A stretch of 64,000 nt of DNA from positions 310,001-374,000 of the forward strand of contig NZ_JAJLQY010000006.1 in assembly GCF_020991275.1 (NCBI RefSeq), read 5' to 3'. The notes under the pieces were generated by a model. The model saw only the letters and a list, made by a program, of their open reading frames with translations, was not told where the DNA came from and ran no database searches. This document shows positions 53,669 through 62,533 of this stretch, piece by piece. Within the stretch, counting starts at the first letter, position 1. Each line of letters starts with the position of its first letter. This DNA comes from Actinocorallia sp. API 0066. GTDB taxonomy: Bacteria > Actinomycetota > Actinomycetes > Streptosporangiales > Streptosporangiaceae. Both the position numbers and the translations under genes were made by a program.

Positions 53669-55060
53669 ATGGCCCCGGCCGGTATCGACAGGTTCTTCGA
53701 GGTGTCGGCGCGGGGCAGCACCGTGCCGCGCGAGCTGCGCGGCGGCATCACGACCTTCGTCGCGATGGCCTACATCCTCCTGCTGAACCCGATCATCCTG
53801 GGCGGCGCCGCCGACGTCACCGGGGCGCAGCTTTCGGTACCGCAGCTCACCGCGATGACAGCCCTGTCCGCCGGTATCTCGACGCTGCTCATGGGCCTCG
53901 TGGGCAACGCCCCCATGGCCGTCGCCGCAGGGCTCGGCATCAACGCCGTCGTCGCCTACCAGGCGGCGCCGCAGATGCTCTGGAGCCAGGCCATGGGGCT
54001 CGTGGTGCTGGAGGGCGCTGTCATCGTGCTGCTCGCCGTCACCGGGGTGCGGGAGCTCATCATGAACGCGATCCCGCTGGCGCTGAAGTACGCGATCACC
54101 GCGGGCATCGGCGCGTTCATCGCGCTCATCGGCATGGTGGACGCCGGGTTCGTCAGCGGCGGGGGCGGCACCGTGCTGTCCCTCGGCGACGGCGGCCACC
54201 TCAAGGGCTGGCCCATCCTCATCTTCGCTTTCACGCTGCTGCTGATGATCGTCCTGTACGTCCGGGGGACTCCGGGCGCGATCCTCATCGCGATCGCCTC
54301 CGGCACCGTGCTGACGGCGGTCGTCAACGCGGTCGCCGACGTCCGCGACGAGGAGTGGGGCCTGATCGTGCCGAAGCTCCCCGAAGGCGTCTTCGGCCTG
54401 CCCGACTTCGCGCTCTTCGGGCAGTTCGACCTGTTCGGCGGGTTCGGCAGGGCGGGGTTCGTCACCGCCCTCGTCGTGCTGTTCACGCTCGTCCTGTCCG
54501 GCTTCTTCGACGCGATGGGCACGATCGTCGGCCTCTCGGAGGAGGCGGGCCGCGTCGGCGACGACGGCAAGGTGCCGGGCCTCGGCCGGATCCTCACCGT
54601 GGACGGCGTCTCCGCCGCGCTCGGCGGTGTCACCAGCTCGTCGGCGAACACCGTGTTCGCCGAGTCGGCCGCCGGTATCGGCGAAGGCGCGCGGACGGGC
54701 CTGGCGAACATCGTGACGGGCCTGCTCTTCGTGCTCGCCCTCTTCTTCACCCCGCTGGCCTCGCTCGTCCCGGCGCAGGCGGCAGCGCCCGCGCTCATCG
54801 TGGTGGGCGCGCTGATGATGAGCCAGGTGGGCAAGATCGACTGGCGGGACCCCGAGATGGTGATCCCGTCGTTCGTCACGATCGTGTCCATGCCGTTCAC
54901 CTACTCGATCACCAACGGCATCGGTATCGGCGTCATCGCCTTCGCCGTCGCCCGGACGGCGCTGCGCCGGAGCGTCCCCTGGCCGCTGTGGGTGATCTCC
55001 GCGGTGTTCCTCGTCTACTTCTTCCTCGACCCCGTCCAGCGACTGTTCGGTATCGGGTAG
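53669..55060 (+). CDS. NCS2 purine permease (AzgA-like)
   Basis: A 463-residue transporter with about 12-14 membrane segments. RGGITTFVAMAYILLLNP at the start, GNAPMAVAAGLGINAVVAYQ, and GVTSSSANTVFAESAAGIGEGARTG are hallmarks of the AzgA (COG2252) hypoxanthine/adenine/guanine permease branch. The AGGAGG at 53657-53662 abuts an ATG at 53663, so the ATG six bases later is the better start. It is co-directional with the transthyretin-like gene, forming a pucR-controlled unit. Confidence 0.92.
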   Translation: MAPAGIDRFFEVSARGSTVPRELRGGITTFVAMAYILLLNPIILGGAADVTGAQLSVPQLTAMTALSAGISTLLMGLVGNAPMAVAAGLGINAVVAYQAAPQMLWSQAMGLVVLEGAVIVLLAVTGVRELIMNAIPLALKYAITAGIGAFIALIGMVDAGFVSGGGGTVLSLGDGGHLKGWPILIFAFTLLLMIVLYVRGTPGAILIAIASGTVLTAVVNAVADVRDEEWGLIVPKLPEGVFGLPDFALFGQFDLFGGFGRAGFVTALVVLFTLVLSGFFDAMGTIVGLSEEAGRVGDDGKVPGLGRILTVDGVSAALGGVTSSSANTVFAESAAGIGEGARTGLANIVTGLLFVLALFFTPLASLVPAQAAAPALIVVGALMMSQVGKIDWRDPEMVIPSFVTIVSMPFTYSITNGIGIGVIAFAVARTALRRSVPWPLWVISAVFLVYFFLDPVQRLFGIG

Positions 55061-55140
55061 GACACTCTGGCCTCCAAGACACTTGCGTCGGCGTTGAATG
55101 GACCGATCCCCTTAAAGATCCGCCAGGAAGGCACGACGAG

Positions 55141-56271
55141 GTGGCTTCACCGACCGGGCATGTTCTCATCGCCCCGGACAAGTTCAAAGGCTCACTGACC
55201 GCCTCGCAGGTCGCCCGGCACCTGGCCGCCGGGCTGTCCCGGCAGCGGCCCGGGATCCCGCTCAGGTCACTGCCCGTCGCCGACGGCGGCGAGGGCACCG
55301 TGGAGGCCGCGGTCACGGCGGGGTTCGCCGCCCACACCGTCGCGGTCTCCGGGCCCACCGGACGGCCCGTGGAGGCCGTCTACGCCGTCCGGGAGGACGT
55401 CGCGGTGGTCGAGCTGGCCCAGGCGTCCGGGCTGCACCTGCTGCCCGAGGGCAGGGCGCAGCCCATGACGGCCAGCAGCGCCGGGACGGGCGAGCTGATC
55501 CTCGCCGCCGTGCGCGGCGGCGCGAAACGTGTGGTCCTCGGGCTCGGCGGCAGCGCCTGCACCGACGGCGGCGCGGGCATGATCAGCGCGCTCGGCGGCC
55601 GCCTCCTGGACGCCAAGGGCGCGCCGCTGCCTCCGGGCGGCGCCGCGCTGCGCGCCCTGCACGCGCTCGACCTGCGTGGCCTGGGCGAGCTGTCCGGGAC
55701 GGAGTTCGTGGTGGCCTCCGACGTGGACAACCCCCTGCTCGGCAGGCAGGGGGCGGCCTCCGTGTACGGGCCGCAGAAGGGCGCGACACGCGAGGGCGTC
55801 AAGGTGCTGGAGGCCGGGCTGCGCCGATGGGCCGACCTCGCGGAGGCGGCGACGCGCAGGCCGTCGCGGGGCAAGCCGGGCGCGGGCGCGGCGGGCGGCG
55901 TCGGGTTCGCGGCGCTGGCGTTCCTCGGCGCCCGGGTCGAACCGGGCATCTCCTACCTGCTCGACCTGCTCGGGTTCACCGCGGAGCTGGCCGGGGCCCG
56001 CCTCGTCATCACCGGCGAGGGCAGCCTGGACCCGCAGACGCTGCGCGGCAAGGCGCCGGTCGGGGTGGCGCGGGCGGCGGCGCGGGCGGGCGTGCCCGTC
56101 GTCGCGGTGGCCGGGCGGCGCAGCCTCACCGGCGAGCAGTTGCGCCGGGCGCGCATCAGCGCCGCGTACGCGCTCACGGACATCGAGCGGGACACCGAAC
56201 GGTGCATGCGCGCCGCCGGACCGCTCCTGGAGGAGCTGACGGTCGCGATCGCCGACGAGTGGCTCCGGTGA
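55141..56271 (+). CDS. glxK: Glycerate kinase
   Basis: A 376-residue kinase of the GarK/GlxK family that phosphorylates D-glycerate. HVLIAPDKFKGSLTASQVA, LPVADGGEGTVEA, VLGLGGSACTDGGAGM and VITGEGSLDPQTLRGKAPVGVA are the family motifs. GTG at 55141 follows an AGGAAGG site. It could take glycerate made from glyoxylate during purine (allantoin) breakdown, which would fit its neighbours; that is inference. Confidence 0.94.
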   Translation: MASPTGHVLIAPDKFKGSLTASQVARHLAAGLSRQRPGIPLRSLPVADGGEGTVEAAVTAGFAAHTVAVSGPTGRPVEAVYAVREDVAVVELAQASGLHLLPEGRAQPMTASSAGTGELILAAVRGGAKRVVLGLGGSACTDGGAGMISALGGRLLDAKGAPLPPGGAALRALHALDLRGLGELSGTEFVVASDVDNPLLGRQGAASVYGPQKGATREGVKVLEAGLRRWADLAEAATRRPSRGKPGAGAAGGVGFAALAFLGARVEPGISYLLDLLGFTAELAGARLVITGEGSLDPQTLRGKAPVGVARAAARAGVPVVAVAGRRSLTGEQLRRARISAAYALTDIERDTERCMRAAGPLLEELTVAIADEWLR

Positions 56272-56368
56272 GACGGCGCCATGGGTGGCGTTTCCACGGA
56301 AATGTCGAGATCATCAAAAAAGATCTTCGGTACGCTGTAAGTCCCCTCAACGACACCGGAAGGTTCCC

Positions 56369-57178
56369 ATGACGGAATCGCAGCAGGAGTGGGCGGCCAA
56401 GGGCATCGACATCACCGTTCCGAGCATCGCCCGCGCCTACGACGTCGTCCTCAACGGCAAGGACAACTTCGCCGTGGACCGGGCGTTCGTCGCCGAGCTC
56501 GTCAAGATCGTGCCCGAGATCTACGACGTGGCGAGCTACAACCGCGAGATCCTCGGCCGCGCCGTGCAGCACATGATCGACCAGGGCGTCCGGCAGTTCA
56601 TCGACCTGGGCTCCGGCCTGCCCACCGTGCGCAACACCCACGAGGTCGCCCAGGCCGTCGACCCTTCGGCCCGTGTCGTCTACGTGGACAACGACCCCAT
56701 CGTCGAGGTGCACGGCAGGGCGATCCTCGCCTCCAGCCCCGGCACCGCCGTCCTCAGCGCCGACCTGCGCGACCCCGGCTCGGTCCTGGCCGCGCCGGAG
56801 GTCGTCGAGCTCATCGACTTCACCCAGCCGGTCGGGATCATGCTCGTCGGCATCCTGCACCACCTGCACGACGACGAGGACCCGCAGGGCATCGTGGACG
56901 CCTACATGGCCGCCGTGCCGTCGGGCAGCCACCTGTTCATCACCAGCTTCTGCGCCTCCAGCGCGGAGGCCCGCGAGGCCGAGAAGCAGTTCCTGGCCAT
57001 CCTCGGCACCGGCAGGTTCCGCACCGAGGAGGAGATCACCGCCTGGTTCGCCGGGCACGAACTGGCCGAGCCCGGCGTCGTCCCGAACCCGCTGTGGCGG
57101 CCGACGGCGCCCGTGGACGCCGAGAAGCTGACCGTGGGGCAGAAGCTCATGTACGGGGGGATCGCCCGCAAGCCCTGA
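56369..57178 (+). CDS. SAM-dependent methyltransferase (DUF574)
   Basis: A 269-residue protein of the DUF574 family abundant in actinomycetes. [20 protein letters not shown] is the family signature, [19 protein letters not shown] the SAM-binding motif and [18 protein letters not shown] the acidic loop. Substrates of this family are mostly unknown. It stands alone between glxK and ald. A short AT-rich stretch (56310-56340) upstream probably holds its promoter. Confidence 0.9.
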   Translation: MTESQQEWAAKGIDITVPSIARAYDVVLNGKDNFAVDRAFVAELVKIVPEIYDVASYNREILGRAVQHMIDQGVRQFIDLGSGLPTVRNTHEVAQAVDPSARVVYVDNDPIVEVHGRAILASSPGTAVLSADLRDPGSVLAAPEVVELIDFTQPVGIMLVGILHHLHDDEDPQGIVDAYMAAVPSGSHLFITSFCASSAEAREAEKQFLAILGTGRFRTEEEITAWFAGHELAEPGVVPNPLWRPTAPVDAEKLTVGQKLMYGGIARKP

Positions 57179-57297
57179 CACCCTGTCACGAATCAGGGCT
57201 GGGAACCGACACAGTGCACATGTCCTCCCCGGCCGCTCCGGCAGCACCCTGGAGGTGGTGGGTGACGGCGCGGTGCCGTGCCACCGGGGAGGACACT

Positions 57298-58437
57298 GTG
57301 TCTGGCAACACTGCGGGCGGCGTCAAGGTCGGCGTTCCCCGCGAGATCAAGAACCACGAGTACCGGGTGGCGATCACGCCCGCCGGCGTGCACGAGCTCG
57401 TGCGGCACGGGCACGAGGTCCTCGTCGAGGCGGGGGCGGGCGTCGGGTCGTCCATCACCGACGAGGAGTACCTCCACGCGGGCGCCAAGATCGTCGACAC
57501 CGCCGACGAGGTGTGGGGCGAAGGCGACCTCATCCTCAAGGTGAAGGAGCCGGTCGAGCCCGAGTACCAGCGGATGCGCGCCGGGCAGGTCCTCTTCACC
57601 TACCTGCACCTCGCCGCCTCCCGGGCCTGTACCGACGCGCTGCTTTCGGCGGGCGTCACGGCGATCGCCTACGAGACCGTCCAGCTACCCAACAGGTCGC
57701 TGCCGCTGCTGGCGCCCATGTCCGAGGTCGCCGGAAGGCTGGCGCCCCAGGTCGGCGCGGCCTGCCTGCTGCGTCCGGCGGGCGGGCGCGGCGTGCTGCC
57801 CGGCGGCGTCCCCGGCGTCTCCCCCGCGCGCGTCGTGGTGATCGGCGCGGGCGTGTCCGGCCTGAACGCGGCGCAGATCGCGGTGGGCATGGGCGCCGAG
57901 GTCACCGTCATGGACGTCAACGTGGACCGGCTGCGGTACATCGACGCCATCTACCAGGGCCGGATCAAGACCCTTGTGTCGTCGGCCTACGAGATCGAGC
58001 AGCAGGCGCTGCGGGCCGACCTCGTCATCGGCGCGGTGCTCATCCCCGGCGCCAAGGCGCCGACCCTGATCTCCAACGAGCTGGTCTCGCGGATGGTCCC
58101 GGGCTCGGTGCTCGTGGACATCGCGATCGACCAGGGCGGCTGCTTCGAGGACTCCAGGCCGACCACCCACGCCGACCCGACCTACGCCGTGCACGAGTCG
58201 GTGTTCTACTGCGTGGCGAACATGCCGGGCGCGGTGCCCAACACCTCGACCCGCGCGCTCACCAACGTCACGCTGCCCTACGCGCTCGCGCTCGCCGACA
58301 AGGGCTGGACGCGCGCCCTGCGCGAGGACCCCGCGCTGGCGCTCGGCCTCAACACCCACGCCGGCCGCCTCACCCACGAGGCCGTCGCCCAGGCCCACGG
58401 GCTGGACTTCACCCCGCTCCCCGAGGTCCTCGCCTGA
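57298..58437 (+). CDS. ald: Alanine dehydrogenase
   Basis: A 379-residue NAD enzyme interconverting alanine and pyruvate plus ammonia. [20 protein letters not shown], the Rossmann loop [26 protein letters not shown] and [14 protein letters not shown] are family motifs. GTG at 57298 with GGGAGG before it begins the protein. It links nitrogen and pyruvate metabolism with the glutamine synthetase genes elsewhere in the window. Confidence 0.95.
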   Translation: MSGNTAGGVKVGVPREIKNHEYRVAITPAGVHELVRHGHEVLVEAGAGVGSSITDEEYLHAGAKIVDTADEVWGEGDLILKVKEPVEPEYQRMRAGQVLFTYLHLAASRACTDALLSAGVTAIAYETVQLPNRSLPLLAPMSEVAGRLAPQVGAACLLRPAGGRGVLPGGVPGVSPARVVVIGAGVSGLNAAQIAVGMGAEVTVMDVNVDRLRYIDAIYQGRIKTLVSSAYEIEQQALRADLVIGAVLIPGAKAPTLISNELVSRMVPGSVLVDIAIDQGGCFEDSRPTTHADPTYAVHESVFYCVANMPGAVPNTSTRALTNVTLPYALALADKGWTRALREDPALALGLNTHAGRLTHEAVAQAHGLDFTPLPEVLA

Positions 58438-58496
58438 CGTGGGGCGCGCGGCTCCCGGCCGAGGGGGGCGGGGGCCGCGCGCGTAGCATGATCGGC

Positions 58497-59096
58497 ATGG
58501 GCGAACTGGTCATCCTGCGGCACGGCGAGACCGAGTGGAGCCGCGACCGCAAGCACACCGGCAGAACCGACATCCCGCTCACAGCACGGGGCGAGGAGCA
58601 GGCCCGCGCCCTCGCGCCATGGGTGGCCGAACGCAAGATCGTCCTCGCGCTGTGCTCGCCCGCCGTGCGCGCGCGGCGCACCGCCGAACTCGCCGGGGTG
58701 CCCTCCCCCGAACCCGAGCCCGACCTGTGGGAGTGGGACTACGGCGGCTACGAGGGCCGTACGACTCCTGAGATCGGGCAGGAGATCCCCGGCTGGTGGA
58801 TCTGGAAGGACGGCGTGATCCCCGGCCGGACGCCGGGCGAGACCGTCGAGGCCGTCGGCGGGCGGTGCGACCGGGTGATCGCCAAGGCGCGCCCGTACCT
58901 CGCGGACGGCGACGTGGCGCTCGTCGCGCACGGGCACGTGCTGCGCGTCCTGACCGCGCGGTGGCTGGGCCTGCCCGCGCGGGACGGAAGGCTGTTCGCC
59001 CTGGACACCGGGACGGCTTCCACCCTCGGCCTGGAACACGGCCGCGAGGTGATCACCTCCTGGAACGTCCCTCCGGGCGCTCAGGCGACGGTGTAG
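58497..59096 (+). CDS. Histidine phosphatase family protein
   Basis: A 199-residue phosphoglycerate-mutase-like phosphatase. [12 protein letters not shown] contains the nucleophile His, and [13 protein letters not shown] the second His; the ETE and R residues of the active site are present. Actinomycete members act on sugar phosphates or related small molecules. ATG at 58488 would add three residues. It overlaps convergent copZ by 16 bases. Confidence 0.9.
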   Translation: MGELVILRHGETEWSRDRKHTGRTDIPLTARGEEQARALAPWVAERKIVLALCSPAVRARRTAELAGVPSPEPEPDLWEWDYGGYEGRTTPEIGQEIPGWWIWKDGVIPGRTPGETVEAVGGRCDRVIAKARPYLADGDVALVAHGHVLRVLTARWLGLPARDGRLFALDTGTASTLGLEHGREVITSWNVPPGAQATV

Positions 59097-59281
59097 CCCG
59101 CCTCGGTGACGGCGGCGCGCACGGCGTCGTCGGAGAAGCCGTCGCCGGAGACCGTCACGAGGCCGCCCGCGAGGTCCACCGCCACCGAGGCGACCCCGGC
59201 GACCTCCCCGACCTCCTCGGTGACCGACGCCTGGCAGTGGCCGCAGGTCATGCCCTGGACGGTGTAGGTGCGCTCGGTCAT
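59081..59281 (-). CDS. copZ: Copper chaperone CopZ-like (HMA domain)
   Basis: A 66-residue heavy-metal-associated domain protein with metal-binding GMTCGHCQ (C13, C16) and the ferredoxin-like pattern VEEVG-type helix, [12 protein letters not shown] strand and C-terminal AGYTV. It ferries Cu(I) in the cytosol, usually to a P-type ATPase; none is in view. It is divergent from csoR, with operator-like repeats between them. A start nine bases upstream (MNG) is possible. Confidence 0.9.
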   Translation of the reverse strand: MTERTYTVQGMTCGHCQASVTEEVGEVAGVASVAVDLAGGLVTVSGDGFSDDAVRAAVTEAGYTVA

Positions 59282-59365
59282 GCCGTTCATCCTCCACGGT
59301 AGGCGGCGGGACCGGGCCCGCCGGGAATATCCGCCGCACACCGGGCGATGTACGGAACGGGGCGA

Positions 59366-59384
59366 CATACCGGGTAGGGGTATG
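59366..59384. promoter_or_regulatory. Candidate CsoR operator 1
   Basis: CATACC and GGTATG form a perfect 6-bp inverted repeat around a G-rich 7-base core, the shape of CsoR copper operators. It is located between copZ and csoR. Confidence 0.65.
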
Positions 59385-59401
59385 CCGACGCGACCAGAGC
59401 A

Positions 59402-59421
59402 TACCCCCGAGGGCTTGGGTA
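59402..59421. promoter_or_regulatory. Candidate CsoR operator 2
   Basis: TACCC (59402-59406) and GGGTA (59417-59421) flank a 10-base GC-rich core, 17 bases after the first site and 36 bases before csoR. A second, weaker box of the same type. Confidence 0.5.
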
Positions 59422-59457
59422 GGCTGGACTCCCCCGGACCGACGTGAGGACCTTCAC

Positions 59458-59742
59458 ATGACCACGCGTGGCTACACCGCCACCAAGGACCAGCTCCAGA
59501 CGCGCCTGCGCCGGATCGAGGGCCAGGTGCGCGGCGTCGAGCGCATGGTCGCCGACGACCGCTACTGCATCGACGTCCTCACCCAGATCAGCGCCATCCA
59601 GGCCGCCCTGGACAAGGTGGCGCTCGGCCTCCTGGACGGGCACGTGCGGCACTGCGTCGCCGAGGGCGCGCGCGACGGCAAGGACGCCGAGATGTCCACC
59701 GAGCTGATGGCGGCGGTCGGCAGGCTCATGCGGCGGGGTTGA
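59458..59742 (+). CDS. csoR: CsoR-family copper-sensing repressor
   Basis: A 94-residue all-helical repressor that leaves DNA on binding Cu(I). The ligand set C37 (RYCIDVL), H62 and C66 (GHVRHC) matches the Cys-His-Cys triad of CsoR rather than the variants sensing nickel or sulfide. RLRRIEGQVRGVERMV is the typical N-terminal helix. It probably controls itself and copZ. The last 17 bases overlap the convergent MpaB gene. Confidence 0.94.
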   Translation: MTTRGYTATKDQLQTRLRRIEGQVRGVERMVADDRYCIDVLTQISAIQAALDKVALGLLDGHVRHCVAEGARDGKDAEMSTELMAAVGRLMRRG

Positions 59743-60580
59743 GCGAGTCCCTCGTCAGCGCGTGCGCGCGCTTGGCGTCAGGGCTGTAGCGCAGCGCGGG
59801 GGGCACGAGGCGGGTGGTCCGGTACAGGCCCTTGAGCGCGAGCGTCGTGGCGAGGTCGGTCGTCGGCAGGCCGGGCAGGCCGTACATGCGGCGGGCCCAG
59901 CGCGGCAGCGTCGAGACGACGAGGGTGGCGACACCGGGCGCGGCGAGCTTCAACGGCACGAACGGGGTCGGCACCTCGGGGTTGAACAGCCTGCGCAGGC
60001 CGTCCCTCGCCTCGTCGCAGGCGAACAGCTTCGGGCGCATCCTGGCGTAGTAGTCGGCCATCTCCGCGACGGAGGAGGGCACGTCAGCCGGGTCGAGGCC
60101 CACCACAGCGGCCGAACGGCGCTGCTCGTCGACGAACCTGTCGCGGTCGGCCCTGGTGAGCGGGACCCCGGCGCGGTGCGCGACGTCGAGGTAGGAGTCG
60201 ACCTCGCCCATGTGGACCCACAGCAGGTTCTCCGGGTCGTCCACCGGGAACGTCTCGCCGGTGCGCGGGTCGACCCCGCTCAGCCTCGCGTGGATCTTCC
60301 GGACCCGGCGGCCGACCCGCTCGACCTCCTCGTGGGTGCCCCAGGTGCGGACCCTGACGAACTCGATCGTCCTGCCGAGTCGGCCCCAGGCGGCGTCCTT
60401 GTCCATCAGCGAGGAGTTCTGCGCCGTCCCCCACATCGAGTGCGGGTGCAGCGCCTGCAGCAGCAGCGCCCGGAACCCGCCGACCATGAGGACGGGCTCG
60501 GCCATCACCCGCCACGTCACCGACCCCGGGCCGAACATGCCGTGATCGGGCCCTGCCGCCGTCGCCCTGCCTGCCACCAC
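59726..60580 (-). CDS. MpaB-family oxygenase (DUF2236)
   Basis: A 284-residue haem-type oxygenase of the MpaB/latex-clearing-protein fold. MVGGFRALLLQALHPHSMWGT contains a conserved axial-His candidate, and LLWVHMGEVDSYL a second; PKLFACDEARDGLRRLFNPEVP is typical of actinobacterial DUF2236 proteins. There is no signal peptide. The substrate is unknown. It converges with csoR. Confidence 0.87.
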   Translation of the reverse strand: MVAGRATAAGPDHGMFGPGSVTWRVMAEPVLMVGGFRALLLQALHPHSMWGTAQNSSLMDKDAAWGRLGRTIEFVRVRTWGTHEEVERVGRRVRKIHARLSGVDPRTGETFPVDDPENLLWVHMGEVDSYLDVAHRAGVPLTRADRDRFVDEQRRSAAVVGLDPADVPSSVAEMADYYARMRPKLFACDEARDGLRRLFNPEVPTPFVPLKLAAPGVATLVVSTLPRWARRMYGLPGLPTTDLATTLALKGLYRTTRLVPPALRYSPDAKRAHALTRDSLNPAA

Positions 60581-60698
60581 GTCGACTCCCGTGCCGTGCG
60601 CTCACCTAGTCCGATATGTCACCATTGCCGGGCCAGGGTAAACCGCCACTTACGCACCGGCCAAGCCTTTGCTCGGTTCGGCATGGCCCAGCCGGGCG

Positions 60699-61085
60699 TC
60701 AGGGGCGGGTGAAGGCGAGGGCGGGCCACGCGTCGGCGACGGTGAGGGCGGGGCCCGGAGTGAGGGCGTGGGCGGCCGCGTGCGCGCGGACGTCGGCCTC
60801 GGTGAGCGGGCCGGCGGCGGGCCAGGCGAGCCAGAGGGCGCCGCCGTGGGCCAGGCGCGGGAGCAGCTTCGGGGTGAGGCGGGCCAGGGACTCGGCGTCG
60901 GGGACGAACACCACGATGACCTGCCAGTGCGCCTCGCCCTCGGCGAGGTCGGGCGAATCGGGCAGGGCGGAGGTGAGCAGCACGTCACCGGGCAGCTCGC
61001 CCAGGTCGAAGGCGGCGGGCGCGCCCACCAGCAGCACCCGGGCGTGCCCCGCGATGCCCAGGCCGCGCGCCAGCCGCCCGGTCAT
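60699..61085 (-). CDS. DUF3052-like protein
   Basis: A 128-residue small alpha/beta protein. ARVLLVGAPAAFDL, HWQVIVVFVPDAESLARL and GGALWLAWPAAG followed by a final helix and strand (VADAWPALAFTR) resemble the DUF3052 family of actinobacteria, a Rossmann-like unit of unknown role. The start overlaps the cutA stop by four bases (ATGA), so the two are co-translated. Confidence 0.68.
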   Translation of the reverse strand: MTGRLARGLGIAGHARVLLVGAPAAFDLGELPGDVLLTSALPDSPDLAEGEAHWQVIVVFVPDAESLARLTPKLLPRLAHGGALWLAWPAAGPLTEADVRAHAAAHALTPGPALTVADAWPALAFTRP

Positions 61086-61468
61086 TCGACGATCTCCAGA
61101 TCGTCCTCGTCCACCGACTCCAGGAGGTCCTCGTCCTCCTCGTCGTCGTCGGCCGTCTGGTCCGACACCCAGGTCAGGTACTCGGCACTGCCGGCCGCGA
61201 TCGCGGTGGCGATGATCTCGGGCGTCTCGTAGGAGTGCCGCTCGGCTATCAGCCTGGCGAGCTGCTCGAACCTGTCGGCCGTGGTCTTGAAGACCACCTG
61301 GTACTCCTGCGCGGTCTCGATCTCCCCTTCCCACCAATAGGTGCTGGTGATCGGGCCGACCACCTGGGCGCACGCCGCCAGCCGCTCGGCCACGGCCGCC
61401 TCGGCCAGTTCACCGGCCTCCGCGCGCTCGTCGGTCGAGGTGGTCACCTGCACATACGCCTGCGCCAT
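61082..61468 (-). CDS. cutA: Divalent-cation tolerance protein CutA with acidic tail
   Basis: A 128-residue CutA1-type trimeric protein. AEAAVAERLAACAQVVGPITSTYWWEGEI and RHSYETPEIIATAI are the family motifs. An acidic tail of about 24 residues (DDDEEDEDLLESVDEDDLE) extends beyond the usual 105-110 residues. GGAGG precedes the ATG. It is divergent from the NrtR gene and followed by the DUF3052-like gene. Confidence 0.9.
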   Translation of the reverse strand: MAQAYVQVTTSTDERAEAGELAEAAVAERLAACAQVVGPITSTYWWEGEIETAQEYQVVFKTTADRFEQLARLIAERHSYETPEIIATAIAAGSAEYLTWVSDQTADDDEEDEDLLESVDEDDLEIVE

Positions 61469-61502
61469 CGAGGGCTCCTCCCGCTGCCTTGATCGTAACA
61501 AC

Positions 61503-61531
61503 TGGACACGGGCGGTGTGGGCGGTTATGTT
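61503..61531 (+). promoter_or_regulatory. Promoter of the NrtR-type gene
   Basis: TGGACA (61503-61508) and TATGTT (61526-61531) are separated by 17 bases, just before the three-half-site operator, so the predicted start falls inside it. Confidence 0.5.
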
Positions 61532-61533
61532 GT

Positions 61534-61554
61534 ACTCATATTGAGTTTTACTCA
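61534..61554. promoter_or_regulatory. Three-half-site operator, probable NrtR site
   Basis: ACTCA-TAT-TGAGT-TTT-ACTCA gives two overlapping perfect palindromes with three-base spacers. It lies 42 bases before the Nudix regulator gene. Autoregulation by this protein is the simplest reading. Confidence 0.75.
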
Positions 61555-61596
61555 TCTAGAGAACATCAAGCGGACCGACAGGAAGGGGTGGGTGCG

Positions 61597-62382
61597 GTGA
61601 CGGATGAGGAGGAGTTCCTCGCGGGTTACGACCCCTCGCGGTATCCGGCCGTCGCGGTGACCGTCGACGTCGTCGCCCTCACCATCAGGGACGGCGTGCC
61701 GCACGTCCTGCTCGTCGAGCGCGGCAGGCCGCCGTTCCAGGGCCTGTGGGCGCTGCCGGGCGGGTTCGTCAAGGTCGGCGCGGAGGACCTCGACACGGCC
61801 GCCGCGCGCGAACTGGCCGAGGAGACGGGCCTGGAAACGCCGGGAAGAGTTCATCTTGAACAGCTCGCCACCTACGGCGATCCGGGGCGCGACCCCCGGA
61901 TGCCCGTCGTCTCGGTCGCCTATCTGGCGTTCGGACCCACGATGGCCGACCCCCAAGCTGGAAGTGACGCTTCGGATGCCGCGTGGGTGCCCGTGCCGTC
62001 GCTGGGGCTCACCGCCTCCGGGGCGCAGCCTCCCGGCGCCACCCGGCGGCTCGCCTTCGACCACGCGCGGATCCTCTCCGACGGGCTGGAGCGCGCGCGC
62101 GGCAAGCTGGAGTACACGCCGCTGGCCACCGCCTTCCTGCCCGAGGTCTTCACGATCCCGGAGCTGCGGGCCGTCTACGAGTGCGTGTGGGGCGAGGCCC
62201 TGCACGCGGGCAACTTCCACCGGAAGGTGCTGTCGGTGCCCGGGTTCGTCGAAGGGACGGGGCAGACGACGGCGTCGGGAGGACGGCGCGGAGGGCCGCG
62301 GGCCCGCCTGTACCGGTCGGGCGACGCGCGGCTTCTCCACCCGGCCCTCCTGCGCCCCGGAACGGAGGACGGCGTCCGGTGA
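61597..62382 (+). CDS. nrtR: NrtR-type Nudix transcriptional regulator
   Basis: A 261-residue protein. The Nudix domain (about 15-150; LWALPGGFVKVGAEDLDTAA, RELAEETGL) is followed by a winged helix (about 165-225; LEYTPLATAFLPEVFTIPELRAVYECVWG, NFHRKVL) as in NrtR, the ADP-ribose-responsive repressor of NAD synthesis. The Nudix box has one extra residue between the first Gly and Glu, so hydrolysis may be lost. GTG at 61597 has GGAAGGGG at the right distance. nadA, its usual type of target, begins before the window. Confidence 0.88.
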   Translation: MTDEEEFLAGYDPSRYPAVAVTVDVVALTIRDGVPHVLLVERGRPPFQGLWALPGGFVKVGAEDLDTAAARELAEETGLETPGRVHLEQLATYGDPGRDPRMPVVSVAYLAFGPTMADPQAGSDASDAAWVPVPSLGLTASGAQPPGATRRLAFDHARILSDGLERARGKLEYTPLATAFLPEVFTIPELRAVYECVWGEALHAGNFHRKVLSVPGFVEGTGQTTASGGRRGGPRARLYRSGDARLLHPALLRPGTEDGVR

Positions 62383-62533
62383 CCCCCTCCCGCCCCCCAG
62401 GTGTCCCCTCCTTGTCCCCTTGACAGCTCGGCCTCCTTGTGCCGCCTTCCCTCGGTCTCCCCTACCTCTCCCCTGCTTCTCCCCTTGTGCTTTCCGTCCG
62501 CGTGTGCCGCACGTCCCCCTGTGAGGAGGGTCC

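Noticed and set aside
62383-62533. C/T-rich leader considered as a degraded gene or repeat array
   Set aside because: No repeat period and no frame of note; treated as the leader of the J-domain/pseudokinase gene.
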